A stretch of 64,000 nucleotides of DNA from Actinospineispora spinosispora DSM 44797 (GTDB taxonomy: Bacteria > Actinomycetota > Actinomycetes > Mycobacteriales > Pseudonocardiaceae), in assembly GCF_000429025.1 (NCBI RefSeq), contig NZ_AUBB01000010.1:248001-312000 (forward strand). Reading direction: 5' to 3'. Numbering within the stretch: the first letter of the stretch is position 1; each line of letters begins with the position of its first letter. The notes below the pieces were generated by a model. It was not told where the DNA came from. It saw only the letters and a program-made list of their open reading frames with translations, and ran no database searches. Of the stretch, positions 45,014 to 53,606 are shown piece by piece. The position numbers and the translations under genes were made by a program.

Positions 45014-45778
45014 TCAGCCGCCGCTCATCAGCCACCAGGCGATGAGCACGCCCAACGAGTTGGTCGCGAGATGGGCCAGCGCGGGGGTGGCGACATGTCC
45101 GCTCCACCGTCGCCACAGCATCATCAGCATGCCGGCGGCGAACATCGACACGACCGCCAGACAGACCTGCGCGACCGTGCCCCAGCCGCCGACCGCCGCG
45201 CCCACCGCGGCGTTCGAGGCGCTCACCCCGAGCGAGGGCAGCACGTGCCACAGGCCGAACAGGACCGACGACACCAGCGCGCCACGCCACCACCCGCCGT
45301 TGCGATTGACCAGCGCGGGCAGCACGCCACGGAACGCCACCTCTTCCAGCAGCACCGTGCCGAACGGGATCCTGACCAGCGCGGCGAACAAGGCCGTCGC
45401 CAGCGGCCCGGCCGCCCTGCGGTCCATGAACGCTTCCCGGGTGAACGGCACCGCCAGCGCGACCAGGTAGATCGCGGCGATGATCGCCACGGCCAGCGCG
45501 CCCAGCACCAGGCCACGCCGGAGCCGCTCGGTGCCCAGCCCGATCGCCGACCAGCTCAGCCCGGCGCGATGGGCGATGATGACGAGCACCGCCGCCACCG
45601 TGAGGTTCCACGGTATGTAGGCCTGCGGCCACGCGTAGTTGCTGACGACGTTGGAGCCGACGAGAATCGCCACGACGACGCCGAGCACCAGCCGGTGGCG
45701 CGACGGCCCGAATACAGGTGACGCCGGCTCGGTGGGGTGATCGACTACGGTCGAGGGCACATGTCCATGGTGCGGCAT
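45014..45778 (-). CDS. CPBP family intramembrane glutamic endopeptidase
   Basis: Membrane protein of about 254 residues with six to eight transmembrane helices. The three CPBP (Abi) motifs are intact: EEVAFRGVLPALV (EExxxR), LFGLWHVLPSL (FxxxH) and LAHLATNSLGV (HxxxN). Family members cleave within membranes (CAAX processing, bacteriocin immunity, regulated proteolysis). The start ATG at 45778 is provisional; the upstream frame is open but unlike the family. It is divergent from the acyltransferase gene. Confidence 0.85.
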   Translation of the reverse strand: MPHHGHVPSTVVDHPTEPASPVFGPSRHRLVLGVVVAILVGSNVVSNYAWPQAYIPWNLTVAAVLVIIAHRAGLSWSAIGLGTERLRRGLVLGALAVAIIAAIYLVALAVPFTREAFMDRRAAGPLATALFAALVRIPFGTVLLEEVAFRGVLPALVNRNGGWWRGALVSSVLFGLWHVLPSLGVSASNAAVGAAVGGWGTVAQVCLAVVSMFAAGMLMMLWRRWSGHVATPALAHLATNSLGVLIAWWLMSGG

Positions 45779-45865
45779 CCGCCGCCGGATCGCTGGAGCG
45801 GGTGAGAAGAACTGACCGAGACGACCCCGAACCCGTCGGACGGAGTCCTCTTCCCCGTCCCGCCC

Positions 45866-46999
45866 TTGCATCCCTCGACCAGCGAAGACACTCCTGAAGA
45901 CGTCGCCAGGGACGGCTACGTCGACTTCCTGCGCGCCTTCTCGATCCTGATCGTCGTGCTGTGGCACTGGGCCTTCACGATCCTGCAGTGGACCGACCAG
46001 GGGCCCTTCGCCACCAGTCCGCTCGGTTCGTTCTCCGGGCTGTGGGTGCTGACCTGGCTGTTCCAGGTGTTGCCACTGTTCTTCTACGTCGGCGGCTACG
46101 TCCACCTGAAGGCATGGCAGCGGGCGCGCGTGCGCGGCGAGCACCTCGGTCACTTCGTGTGGCGCAACCTGCGCAAACTCTCGGTGCCGGCGCTGCTGCT
46201 CGCCACGGTGTGGATCGTTCTGGGTAGCGTGCTCGGCTCGGTGTTCAACCTGACCTGGGTCGGACGGGCGGTCGTCCTGGTGATCAGCCCACTGTGGTTC
46301 ATCGGGGTCTACCTGTTGCTCATCGCGCTGATACCGGTGTGGTTCGCGCTGCAACGACGGTTCGGGCCGGTCGCGTTCGTCTGGATGGTCGGGCTCACGA
46401 TCGTGCTCGACATCGCCCGGTTCCGGTACCACCACGACGGCATCGCCTACCTGAACATGGTCCTGGTCTGGGGAGTCGCCTTCCAGGCGGGTTTCTACTA
46501 CGAAGCGGTCGTGCGCGCCTCCCGCAAGATCGATGCGGCGTTGCTGTGGGCCGGGCTGTTCGGCCTCGTAGGGCTCGTCGGGTCCGGTCTGTACCCCGGG
46601 TCGATGGTCGGGGTCCCGGGCGAGGCGTCCAACATGGCCCCGCCGACGCTGTGCATCGTGGCGCTGCTGACGTTTCAGATCGGGGTCGCCGAGATGGGCC
46701 GCCCCGCGATGGTCCGGTGGCTGGCCCGGCCGCGACCGCACCGCGTCGTCGAGGTGATCAACCGGTTCGCGCTGCCGGTCTTCCTGTTCCACACGACCGG
46801 CATGGCGATCGGTCGCGGCATCATCTACTTCGTCAACGGGAAGCTGGGCGAACACACCGACCCCGACCTGTCCTGGTGGCTGCAGCGCCCCCTGTACATC
46901 GGGGTGTCCCTGGCCTGCACCCTGCCGGTGATCTGGCTGTTCGGCCGCTACGCGCGACGCCACCCGACCCCCCTGGCCCCGAGCGTCCGCCCCGCCTGA
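45866..46999 (+). CDS. Acyltransferase family 3 membrane protein
   Basis: Integral membrane acyltransferase of about 377 residues with ten or so helices. GYVDFLRAFSILIVVLWHW contains the R and H signature near the N-terminus, PLFFYVGGYVHLK is the second motif, and FALPVFLFHTTGMAIG lies near the end. These enzymes O-acylate sugars, lipids or antibiotics across the membrane. The frame opens with TTG at 45866; no ATG or GTG precedes the first motif in frame, although the open frame extends upstream to about 45812. Substrate cannot be inferred. Confidence 0.78.
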   Translation: MHPSTSEDTPEDVARDGYVDFLRAFSILIVVLWHWAFTILQWTDQGPFATSPLGSFSGLWVLTWLFQVLPLFFYVGGYVHLKAWQRARVRGEHLGHFVWRNLRKLSVPALLLATVWIVLGSVLGSVFNLTWVGRAVVLVISPLWFIGVYLLLIALIPVWFALQRRFGPVAFVWMVGLTIVLDIARFRYHHDGIAYLNMVLVWGVAFQAGFYYEAVVRASRKIDAALLWAGLFGLVGLVGSGLYPGSMVGVPGEASNMAPPTLCIVALLTFQIGVAEMGRPAMVRWLARPRPHRVVEVINRFALPVFLFHTTGMAIGRGIIYFVNGKLGEHTDPDLSWWLQRPLYIGVSLACTLPVIWLFGRYARRHPTPLAPSVRPA

Positions 47000-47017
47000 C
47001 TCGACTCCCGGTGGGTT

Positions 47018-47087
47018 TCCATGATCACCACCGCCTGACGGCTGTTTCGCGGCCTGAGATCAGCCCTCACACGGTGGTGATCATGGA
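47018..47087. repeat. Nested inverted repeat, copy B of the dispersed element
   Basis: The outer arms TCCATGATCACCACCG (47018-47033) and CGGTGGTGATCATGGA (47072-47087) are perfectly complementary. An inner GGCTG (47040-47044) pairs with CAGCC (47061-47065); the module from GGCTG to CAGCC is 26 bases, as in copy A at 4971-4996. It lies just after the acyltransferase stop and may also end its transcript. Confidence 0.75.
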
Positions 47088-47109
47088 GGTGGACGGGTCG
47101 AGGCGCCTT

Positions 47110-47125
47110 GACAATTTTTATTGTC
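47110..47125. promoter_or_regulatory. Dyad operator overlapping a -35 element
   Basis: GACAATTTTTATTGTC is a perfect 6-bp dyad around TTTT. TTGACA at 47108-47113 overlaps it as a likely -35. It is an AT-rich island in a GC-rich genome, located 18 bases before the HTH gene, so it is the likely autoregulatory site. Confidence 0.6.
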
Positions 47126-47142
47126 GGTAGGAGGGTGGGGGT

Positions 47143-47766
47143 GTGCTCGAGGTCGCGGTGATCGATGATGCGGGTGCGGCGGAGGCGTCGCTGGACCCGA
47201 TTCGTGCCCGGCTGCTCGCGGAGCTGACCTCGCCGGCCTCGGCCACCCAGCTCGCGGCGGCGGTGGGATTAGCGCGGCAGAAGGTCAACTACCACCTGCG
47301 CGCGCTCGAACGGCACGGGCTCGTCGAGCTGGTGGAGGAGCGGCGCAAGGGCAACATGACCGAACGGGTACTGCGGGCCACGGCGCGATCCTATGTGATC
47401 TCACCGGCCACGCTCGGGTCGATGCAGCCCGATCCGGGACGTGCTCCCGACCAGCTTTCCGCGAGGTGGCTGCTCGCTCTCGCGGCCAAGCTGGTGCGTG
47501 ACGTGGGGGAGCTCATCGCGGGTGCCACCAGGGCGGGCAAGCGTGTCGGGACGTTCGCGGTGGACGGGGAGATTCGCTTCGCCTCGGCCGCCGACCGGGC
47601 CGCGTTCGCGGAGGAACTCGCCCGGTCGATCACTGTGCTGACCGCCAAGTACCACGACGAGGCCGCGCCGGGCGGGCGTCGCTACCGGCTGATCGCCGCG
47701 CTCCATCCCGACATTCCCGACCAACCGCCCGTCTCCGATGTGGAGGAGCCCCGACATGCCCCGTGA
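47143..47766 (+). CDS. ArsR-like winged-helix transcriptional regulator
   Basis: Protein of 207 residues. The N-terminal winged helix reads DPIRARLLAELTSPASATQLAAAVGLARQKVNYHLRALERHGLVELVEERRKGNMTE-like with a clear recognition helix (ARQKVNYHLRALE, about residues 41-53). The C-terminal half is a mixed domain without metal-binding Cys motifs, so it is not a classical metal sensor. AGGAGGG lies 7 bases before the GTG at 47143. The dyad at 47110-47125 overlaps its promoter. The next gene overlaps its 3' end by 11 bases and encodes an SRPBCC protein, a common regulator-effector pairing. Confidence 0.85.
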   Translation: MLEVAVIDDAGAAEASLDPIRARLLAELTSPASATQLAAAVGLARQKVNYHLRALERHGLVELVEERRKGNMTERVLRATARSYVISPATLGSMQPDPGRAPDQLSARWLLALAAKLVRDVGELIAGATRAGKRVGTFAVDGEIRFASAADRAAFAEELARSITVLTAKYHDEAAPGGRRYRLIAALHPDIPDQPPVSDVEEPRHAP

Positions 47767-48505
47767 GTTCGAGATTCGCAAAGAGATCGAGATCGACGCG
47801 ACCCCCGAGCAGATCTGGCAGGCGATCGCCACCGGACCCGGCATCACCGCATGGTTCATGCCGCACGAGGTGGAGCCGGGTGAGGGCGGCACGGTGCGGC
47901 TCACCGTCGAAGGACACGAAGAGGACTCGGTGATCACCGCGTGGGAGCCGGGTAAACACCTGGCGTACCGGGGGAACGTGGCCGAGGACGGCACGGTGCA
48001 CGCGATGGAGTACCTGATCGAGGGTCGGGACGGCGCGAGCGCCGTGCTGCGTTTCGTGCACAGCGGCGTGTTCGGCGACGGCTGGGACGACGAGTACGAG
48101 GCGTCGATGGCCGGCGGCTGGGACATGTACCTGCACACCCTCGGTCAGTACGTCACCTACTTCCTCGGCAGGCCCGTCACGTTCGTCAACGCCAACGGAC
48201 CGGACGCCTCCGCTGATGGGACGGCCTGGGTGGTGCTTCAGGCCGGGCTGGGGATCGACGGGACTCCTGAGCTGGGAGACTCGGTGCACCTGGCTCCCAA
48301 CGGACTGCCCCCGGTCGACGGCGTCGTCGACTACGTGGGGCCTTCGTTCCTCGGCGTCCGTGCCTCGGAGGGTCTGTACCGGTTCCACGGCCTCGCCGAC
48401 CTCGGGCTGCCGGTGGCGATCGGGCACCACCTGTACGTCGAAGGGCTGGACCGGGAGGCGCTGGAGCGGGACTGGTCCGGCTGGCTGGCGGCCCTCTACG
48501 TCTGA
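47756..48505 (+). CDS. SRPBCC (AHSA1-like) domain protein, C-terminally extended
   Basis: Protein of 249 residues. REFEIRKEIEIDATPEQIWQAIATGPGITAWFMP begins an AHSA1/START-like ligand-binding fold, which continues through WEPGKHLAYRG and ends around residue 145 with GGWDMYLHTLGQYVTYF. A second, smaller unit of about 100 residues follows without a recognised family. GGAGGAG lies 7 bases before the ATG at 47756, and overlap with the HTH gene implies coupled expression. The ligand is unknown. It is convergent, with a 10-base overlap, with another SRPBCC gene. Confidence 0.82.
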   Translation: MPREFEIRKEIEIDATPEQIWQAIATGPGITAWFMPHEVEPGEGGTVRLTVEGHEEDSVITAWEPGKHLAYRGNVAEDGTVHAMEYLIEGRDGASAVLRFVHSGVFGDGWDDEYEASMAGGWDMYLHTLGQYVTYFLGRPVTFVNANGPDASADGTAWVVLQAGLGIDGTPELGDSVHLAPNGLPPVDGVVDYVGPSFLGVRASEGLYRFHGLADLGLPVAIGHHLYVEGLDREALERDWSGWLAALYV

Positions 48506-49011
48506 CTCGGCGACCGGCTGGTGTCACCCTCGCGCAGGGCGCACCTGCCCAGTCGGACCCACGTACTCCGGGTCGCCTGACGGGCCGGTGGGTCACCGAC
48601 CGCGGCACCGGCGTTGTCGAGCAGCTCCTCCAGCACACAGTCGTGCATCCAGCGGATCATGAGCGTCCAGGCGAGCCGGCCCGCGACGCCGACGGGCGTG
48701 CCCATCAGAACGTGGCGCAGGATCGCGGTGTCCGGCCGTGATCCGGGAAGCACCTCCAGCGCGTGCGTTCCGTCCAGCGGAGTGGGCGGTGTGAACGTGA
48801 ACTCCACGCGCCTGCCCGGCTCGTATTCGGTGACCCGGTAGCGGATGTCGCCGTGCCCGCCGTCCGAGCCGACGGCCAGGGGTTGGGTGAGGACCATCGG
48901 CGTCCAGCCGCGAGGCCACAACCGGTCGTTCGGTCCGCCCATCTCGTCGAGCAGCTCGCTGAGTCGCGCCTCGGTTGCGCGGAACTCTCTCTGGTGAACG
49001 TTGTGGATCAC
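48496..49011 (-). CDS. SRPBCC family protein, TetR-controlled
   Basis: Protein of 171 residues with a START-like fold: a long N-terminal helix MIHNVHQREFRATEARLSELLDE-type, then strands including HGDIRYRVTEYEPGRRVEFTFT, and a long C-terminal helix LAWTLMIRWMHDCVLEELLDN. Family members bind hydrophobic ligands. The GTG start at 49011 is 14 bases from the first of two palindromic operators shared with the divergent TetR gene, which predicts repression by that regulator. Confidence 0.75.
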   Translation of the reverse strand: MIHNVHQREFRATEARLSELLDEMGGPNDRLWPRGWTPMVLTQPLAVGSDGGHGDIRYRVTEYEPGRRVEFTFTPPTPLDGTHALEVLPGSRPDTAILRHVLMGTPVGVAGRLAWTLMIRWMHDCVLEELLDNAGAAVGDPPARQATRSTWVRLGRCALREGDTSRSPSQT

Positions 49012-49024
49012 GATGCTCCACTCT

Positions 49025-49042
49025 CCGTACGGTGCCGTATGG
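49025..49042. promoter_or_regulatory. Palindromic operator 1 of the TetR/SRPBCC pair
   Basis: CCGTACGGTGCCGTATGG is a near-perfect palindrome made of two CCGTACGG-like 8-mers. Its centre is 26 bases from operator 2. Confidence 0.7.
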
Positions 49043-49050
49043 GGGATTCA

Positions 49051-49068
49051 CCGTACGGTACCGTACGG
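49051..49068. promoter_or_regulatory. Palindromic operator 2 of the TetR/SRPBCC pair
   Basis: CCGTACGGTACCGTACGG is a perfect 18-bp palindrome, located directly upstream of the preferred TetR start. Confidence 0.75.
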
Positions 49069-49071
49069 AGG

Positions 49072-49650
49072 GTGGTGAAGGAATCGGTTAATCGCAGGCT
49101 CAGCCGCGACGACTGGACAGCCGAGGCGCTGAAGGTGCTCGGCGAGGGCGGGCTCGCGGCGGTGGCGATCGAACCGATCGCGGCGCGGCTCGGCGCGACC
49201 AAGGGAAGCGGTTACTGGCACTTCCGAGGCCGGCCCGATCTCGTCGCGGCCACGCTCGAACGCTGGGAGGCCGTGCACACCGACGCGATCATCGAGCAGG
49301 CGGAGCGGGGCGCCGACCCGGACGAACGGCTGCGTGAGTTGTTCAGGGTCGTACTCGGCCGGCCCGGCCCGTACACCGTGGAGCTGGCGCTGCTCGCCTC
49401 GGCGGACGACCCGCTGGTGGCGCCGACGGTGCAACGGGTGACCCGGCGCCGCATCGACTACCTGAGGAGTCTGTTCGCCGAGCTGGGGCTGGATCCGGTG
49501 CAGGCGCAGCGGCGTGCGCTCCTGGCCTACACGACCTACCTCGGCCACGCCCAGCTCACCAGGACCGACCCGGCCGCGGTGCCGACGGACGGCCGGGAGC
49601 GGCACGAGTACCTGGACTCCTTGCTGGTCACGCTGATCGCCGGACGGTGA
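49072..49650 (+). CDS. TetR family transcriptional regulator
   Basis: Regulator of 192 residues. The HTH spans DDWTAEALKVLGEGGLAAVAIEPIAARLGATKGSGYWHFRGRPDLVAA (about residues 11-58), with the recognition helix around ATKGSGYWHF. The C-terminal all-helical ligand domain ends HEYLDSLLVTLIAG. The start is uncertain: GTG at 49072 or 49075 leaves both operators non-coding, while ATG at 49039 would place operator 2 inside the gene. It probably represses itself and the divergent SRPBCC gene through the two palindromes. Confidence 0.85.
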   Translation: MVKESVNRRLSRDDWTAEALKVLGEGGLAAVAIEPIAARLGATKGSGYWHFRGRPDLVAATLERWEAVHTDAIIEQAERGADPDERLRELFRVVLGRPGPYTVELALLASADDPLVAPTVQRVTRRRIDYLRSLFAELGLDPVQAQRRALLAYTTYLGHAQLTRTDPAAVPTDGRERHEYLDSLLVTLIAGR

Positions 49651-49801
49651 TCCCCGGGTGACGCCCACGAGTGCGCCGAACGACATCCGTGGCACGGCAG
49701 GTGCACCGCGTCGCGCGACGAGCGGCGACCCGGGCGCGGCCCGTGATCACCGTTGCGGTGGAATGGAGACGGCGGATACCCGAGGAGACAAGGGGGATAC
49801 G

Positions 49802-51292
49802 GTGAACGTCTCCCCTGAAACCGTGCTCGGCGTCGGCTCGGCGATCGTGCTGCTCAGCGTGGTTGCGGTGCGTGCCTCGGTCCGTCTGGGGCTGCCCTCG
49901 CTGTTGCTCTACCTCGGGATCGGGGTGCTGCTTGGCGAGTCCGTTCTCGGGTTCCAGTTCTCCAACGCCCAGCTGACCGAGTCGCTCGGGCTCGCGGCAC
50001 TGGTGCTGATCCTCGCCGAAGGTGGCCTGACCACCCGGTGGTCGGACGTCCGCCCGGCGCTCACGGTCGGTATCTCACTGTCGACCGTGGCGGTCGCGGT
50101 CAGCATCGGGGTCGCGGCGACGGCACTGCACCTGTTGCTGGGACTGGACTGGCGGACGGCGTTCCTGTGGGGTGCCGTGCTGTCCTCGACCGACGCGGCC
50201 GCGGTGTTCAGCGTCCTGCGCGGTGTCGGGGTCCGCAGGCGGCTGGCCGGCGCGTTGGAGCTGGAATCCGGACTCAACGACGCGCCGGTCGTCATCGCGG
50301 TGGTGCTGCTCGCTGCACCCGAGCCGCTGCAGTGGTGGAGCCCGGCCCTGGTGGTCTACGAGCTGGCCGTGGGTGGTGCCGTCGGCGCCGTGCTGGGGTT
50401 CGGCGGAGCGTGGGCCCTGCGGCGCGCGGCGTTGCCCTCCACCGGTCTGTATCCCCTCGCCACGCTGTCGGTGTGCATCCTGGGATACGCGGCGGGCCAG
50501 TCGCTGCACGCCTCGGGCTTCCTCGCCACCTACGTGGCGGCGCTCATCCTGGGCAACTCCCAGCTGCCACACCGGGCCGGTGTGCTGTCCTTCGCCGAGG
50601 GCACCGGGTGGCTGGCGCAGATCGGGTTGTTCGTCCTGCTCGGGCTCTATGCCTCGCCCAGCGCGCTGATCGGCGCGGTGATCCCGGCGCTGGTCGCGGG
50701 GCTGGTGCTGTTGCTACTGGCCAGACCTCTGTCGATCATCGTGTCGATGCTGCCGTTCCGGCTGTCGTGGCGGGAGCAGGCGTTCCTGTCCTGGTCCGGC
50801 CTGCGCGGCGCGGTCCCCATCGTGCTGGCCCTGATCCCGCTGACCCGTAACCCGGACAGCCTCGCGGCACGCCAGCTGGTGGACGTCGTGCTCGTACTGG
50901 TGGTTCTGCTGACCCTGCTGCAGGGCACGACGCTGCCCTGGGTGGCCAGGTTGCTGGGCGTGTCCAGAGCCGGCGAGCCCACGGAGATTCAGGTGGACGC
51001 GGCGCCACTGGAGGAGCTGTCCGCCGACCTGCTGCAGGTCCGGGTGCCGGTCGGCTCCAAACTGCACGGCGTCTACCTGCGTGAACTACGGCTTCCGTCG
51101 GGCTCCTCGGTCAGCCTGGTGGTGCGGGACGGCGCGGGCTTCACCCCGATCCCGGAGACCCGGCTGCAGGAACGCGACCAGCTCCTGGTGGTGACGACGG
51201 CCGAGGTCAGGAGCCGGGCGGAGCAGCGGATCCGCGCGGTCGACCGGGCCGGTCGACTGGCCAGGTGGCGCGGGGAGACCGGGGCCCGCTGA
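49802..51292 (+). CDS. Potassium/proton antiporter, CPA1 (NhaP2/CvrA type) with TrkA-C domain
   Basis: Membrane antiporter of 496 residues with about twelve helices. LLYLGIGVLLGESVLG, LGLAALVLILAEGGL, GAVLSSTDAAAVFSVLR and LESGLNDAPVVIAVVL are the conserved cation/proton exchange blocks, with the Asp residues of SSTDAAA and GLNDAP. The C-terminal soluble part from about residue 400 is a TrkA-C-like ligand domain (VPVGSKLHGVYLRELRLP, then LQERDQLLVV). The GTG at 49802 follows AAGGGGG by 5 bases. It exports K+ or Na+ and is probably gated by a bound nucleotide. Monocistronic before lspA. Confidence 0.85.
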   Translation: MNVSPETVLGVGSAIVLLSVVAVRASVRLGLPSLLLYLGIGVLLGESVLGFQFSNAQLTESLGLAALVLILAEGGLTTRWSDVRPALTVGISLSTVAVAVSIGVAATALHLLLGLDWRTAFLWGAVLSSTDAAAVFSVLRGVGVRRRLAGALELESGLNDAPVVIAVVLLAAPEPLQWWSPALVVYELAVGGAVGAVLGFGGAWALRRAALPSTGLYPLATLSVCILGYAAGQSLHASGFLATYVAALILGNSQLPHRAGVLSFAEGTGWLAQIGLFVLLGLYASPSALIGAVIPALVAGLVLLLLARPLSIIVSMLPFRLSWREQAFLSWSGLRGAVPIVLALIPLTRNPDSLAARQLVDVVLVLVVLLTLLQGTTLPWVARLLGVSRAGEPTEIQVDAAPLEELSADLLQVRVPVGSKLHGVYLRELRLPSGSSVSLVVRDGAGFTPIPETRLQERDQLLVVTTAEVRSRAEQRIRAVDRAGRLARWRGETGAR

Positions 51293-51348
51293 GAGCGCTT
51301 GCGCCTCCCGGGCTCCGAGTGACGGCGTGCGTCGTAGAGAATCGGGGC

Positions 51349-51945
51349 ATGACACTCCCGTCCGACCCCGAGGCCAAGGGGGACCCGGTGATGGATCCCG
51401 AGGCCGATGAACCCGAGAACGGGAGTCCCGCGTACCCACTGCGGCTGCTGACCCTGGTGGTTGTCGCCGCGGCGGTCTGGGGGATCGACCTCAAGACCAA
51501 GATGCTCGCGGTGGACCACCTGGAGTGGCAGCCGCCGTGGCGCGTGCTCGACGGGCTGGTCTACCTGCAGCTGGTCCGCAATCCGGGTGCCGCCTTCGGC
51601 ATGGCGACCGGGATGACCTGGCTGCTCACGCTCATCGCGCTCGGTGTGGTGGTCGCGATCATCCGGCTGTCCGGCCGGTTGCGGTCGCGGGCCTGGGCCG
51701 TCGCGCTCGGCCTGGTCCTCGGTGGCGCGCTGGGCAACCTGTCCGACCGGCTGTTCCGCTACCCGGGGATCTTCCGGGGCTGGGTGGTCGACATGATCTC
51801 GGTGTTCGCACCGGACGGACAGAAGTGGCCGGTGTTCAACGCGGCGGACTCGGCGATCTGCACCGGGGGCGCGCTGCTCGTGGTGCTCGCGCTGATCGGC
51901 CTCGAACTGGACGGGACACGAGCGTCACGGGGCGACGATGAGTGA
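51349..51945 (+). CDS. lspA: Lipoprotein signal peptidase II
   Basis: Membrane aspartyl protease of 198 residues that cleaves prolipoproteins before the lipidated Cys. Four transmembrane helices follow a 30-residue acidic N-terminus. The family blocks are [34 protein letters not shown] with one catalytic Asp, and [12 protein letters not shown] with the other. The first in-frame ATG near the conserved region is 51349. The last 8 bases overlap the pseudouridine synthase gene, an arrangement shared with many bacteria. LppM in this window would be one of its substrates. Confidence 0.95.
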   Translation: MTLPSDPEAKGDPVMDPEADEPENGSPAYPLRLLTLVVVAAAVWGIDLKTKMLAVDHLEWQPPWRVLDGLVYLQLVRNPGAAFGMATGMTWLLTLIALGVVVAIIRLSGRLRSRAWAVALGLVLGGALGNLSDRLFRYPGIFRGWVVDMISVFAPDGQKWPVFNAADSAICTGGALLVVLALIGLELDGTRASRGDDE

Positions 51946-52867
51946 CCAGAGAACCCTGCCGGTGCCCGACGGACTGGACGGGATGCGCGTCGACGCCGGG
52001 CTGTCCCGGATGCTCGGCCTGTCCCGCACCGTGGTCGCCGGTCTCACCGAGAACGGGCACGTCCGGGCGGACGGGCACGCGCTGACCAAGTCGGATCGCC
52101 TGGTCGCGGGCACCTGGCTGGAGGTGACCCTGCCGACGCCGGAACGTGCCCCGTCGAGCGAGGTCCCGAGGGTCGTGGACGGGCTGAACCGGCTCTACGA
52201 GGACGACGACATCGTTCTGGTGGACAAACCGGTCGGCGTCGCGGCGCACGGCAGCCCCGGCTGGACCGGTCCGACCGTCACCGCCGGTCTGGCGGCCATG
52301 GGCGTGCGGCTGTCGACCTCGGGCGCCGAGGAGCGGCAGGGCATCGTGCACCGCCTCGACGCCGGTACCACCGGGATCATGGTCGTGGCGAAGTCGGAGC
52401 GGGCCTACAGCGCGCTGAAGTGGGCGTTCAAGCAGCGTGAGGTGAGCAAGCGCTACCACGCCGTCGTGCAGGGCCATCCCGACCCGACGAGGGGCACCGT
52501 CGACGCACCCATCGACCGGCACCCCAAGCATGACTGGCGCTTCGCGGTGGTGGCCGGCGGGCGGCCCAGCGTCACCCACTACGACACGGTCGAGGCGTTC
52601 CCCGCGGCCACGCTGCTCGACATCACCCTGGAGACCGGTAGGACGCACCAGATCCGGGTGCACATGTCCGCGCTGCGCCACCCGTGCGTCGGGGACCTCA
52701 GCTACGGGGCGGATCCCACGCTCACCACGAAGCTCGGGCTCGGCCGTCAATGGCTGCACGCCCGTCAGCTCGGGTTCGCCCACCCCGGCGACGGGCAGTG
52801 GGTGGAGTTCACCAGCCCTTACCCCGACGACCTGCGGCACGCACTGGACGTGCTGCGCGCCGAGTGA
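51938..52867 (+). CDS. rluD: RluA/RluD family pseudouridine synthase
   Basis: rRNA pseudouridine synthase of 309 residues. An N-terminal S4-like RNA-binding region ([31 protein letters not shown]) precedes the catalytic core. [17 protein letters not shown] contains the catalytic Asp, with [19 protein letters not shown] upstream and [20 protein letters not shown] downstream. It probably isomerises uridines in 23S rRNA helix 69 or tRNA. It overlaps lspA and is therefore co-expressed. Confidence 0.92.
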   Translation: MSDQRTLPVPDGLDGMRVDAGLSRMLGLSRTVVAGLTENGHVRADGHALTKSDRLVAGTWLEVTLPTPERAPSSEVPRVVDGLNRLYEDDDIVLVDKPVGVAAHGSPGWTGPTVTAGLAAMGVRLSTSGAEERQGIVHRLDAGTTGIMVVAKSERAYSALKWAFKQREVSKRYHAVVQGHPDPTRGTVDAPIDRHPKHDWRFAVVAGGRPSVTHYDTVEAFPAATLLDITLETGRTHQIRVHMSALRHPCVGDLSYGADPTLTTKLGLGRQWLHARQLGFAHPGDGQWVEFTSPYPDDLRHALDVLRAE

Positions 52868-52880
52868 CGGCCGCGTCGGC

Positions 52881-53606
52881 ATGACCGCCAAACAGGCCGC
52901 GCTGGCTCTGCTGTGCATCGCGGTCGTGCTCCTCGGCGTCGCCTGGGTCGCCGGCCAGCGGCCCGGCGGTGCCGAGCGCGCGGTGCCCCGGTCCCTCGAC
53001 GCGGTCAGGCTCGGGCCGGACCCGGGTGAGTCGATCGACGCGTACCTGGCCGGGTTGCCGGCGCGGCTGCCGACCGGCGCGCCGGTACCCGCGCTCGTGC
53101 AGTTCACCCACGAGCTGAGCGTGCCGGACACGGTCATCGCGCTGGACGGTGTCGTACCCGCCACCGCCGTCTTCCGGGTGCCGCTGAACAGGGTGCAGAC
53201 GGCGCTGCGCTTCGTTCCGCTGCAGCCGGTCACCGAACCGGACCCCGGCTCGGTGACCGGGCGGCGCCTCGACATCGCCCAGGAGACCGCGCAACGGACA
53301 GCGCAACGGGAAGCGTTGCGCGCGACCGGCAGAGCCGCGGCCGTGGCCAGGTACGAGGCGGGTCAGCTGGGTACCTCGTGTCGGTGCGTGCTCGCCGTGC
53401 TGGTGCTCGGTGACCGCGCCGCGCTGACCGCGCTGAGTACCCGCCCCGGCGTGCGCGCGGTCGACGCCGCGCCGTCCGGCACCCCGACCACCGGTGTGGC
53501 GCTGGCTCCGCTGCTGCCCGAGCAGACCACCGTCGCGGCTCCGGTTCCCGACGACGGCCCGGTCCCGGAGGTCAGGTGTGCCGAGACACCGGACTCGGTG
53601 TGCTGA
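52881..53606 (+). CDS. Hypothetical membrane-anchored or secreted protein
   Basis: Protein of 241 residues of unknown function. A single N-terminal hydrophobic helix (AALALLCIAVVLLGVAWVAG) works as a signal anchor. The rest is extracytoplasmic, with Cys117-like positions in LGTSCRCVLAVLVLGDRAAL and two more near the C-terminus (VRCAETPDSVC). Similar proteins sit after rluD in related genomes, as far as I recall, but no role is known. The ATG at 52881 begins 13 bases after the rluD stop. Its last 35 bases overlap the 3' end of the convergent hydrolase gene. Confidence 0.65.
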   Translation: MTAKQAALALLCIAVVLLGVAWVAGQRPGGAERAVPRSLDAVRLGPDPGESIDAYLAGLPARLPTGAPVPALVQFTHELSVPDTVIALDGVVPATAVFRVPLNRVQTALRFVPLQPVTEPDPGSVTGRRLDIAQETAQRTAQREALRATGRAAAVARYEAGQLGTSCRCVLAVLVLGDRAALTALSTRPGVRAVDAAPSGTPTTGVALAPLLPEQTTVAAPVPDDGPVPEVRCAETPDSVC

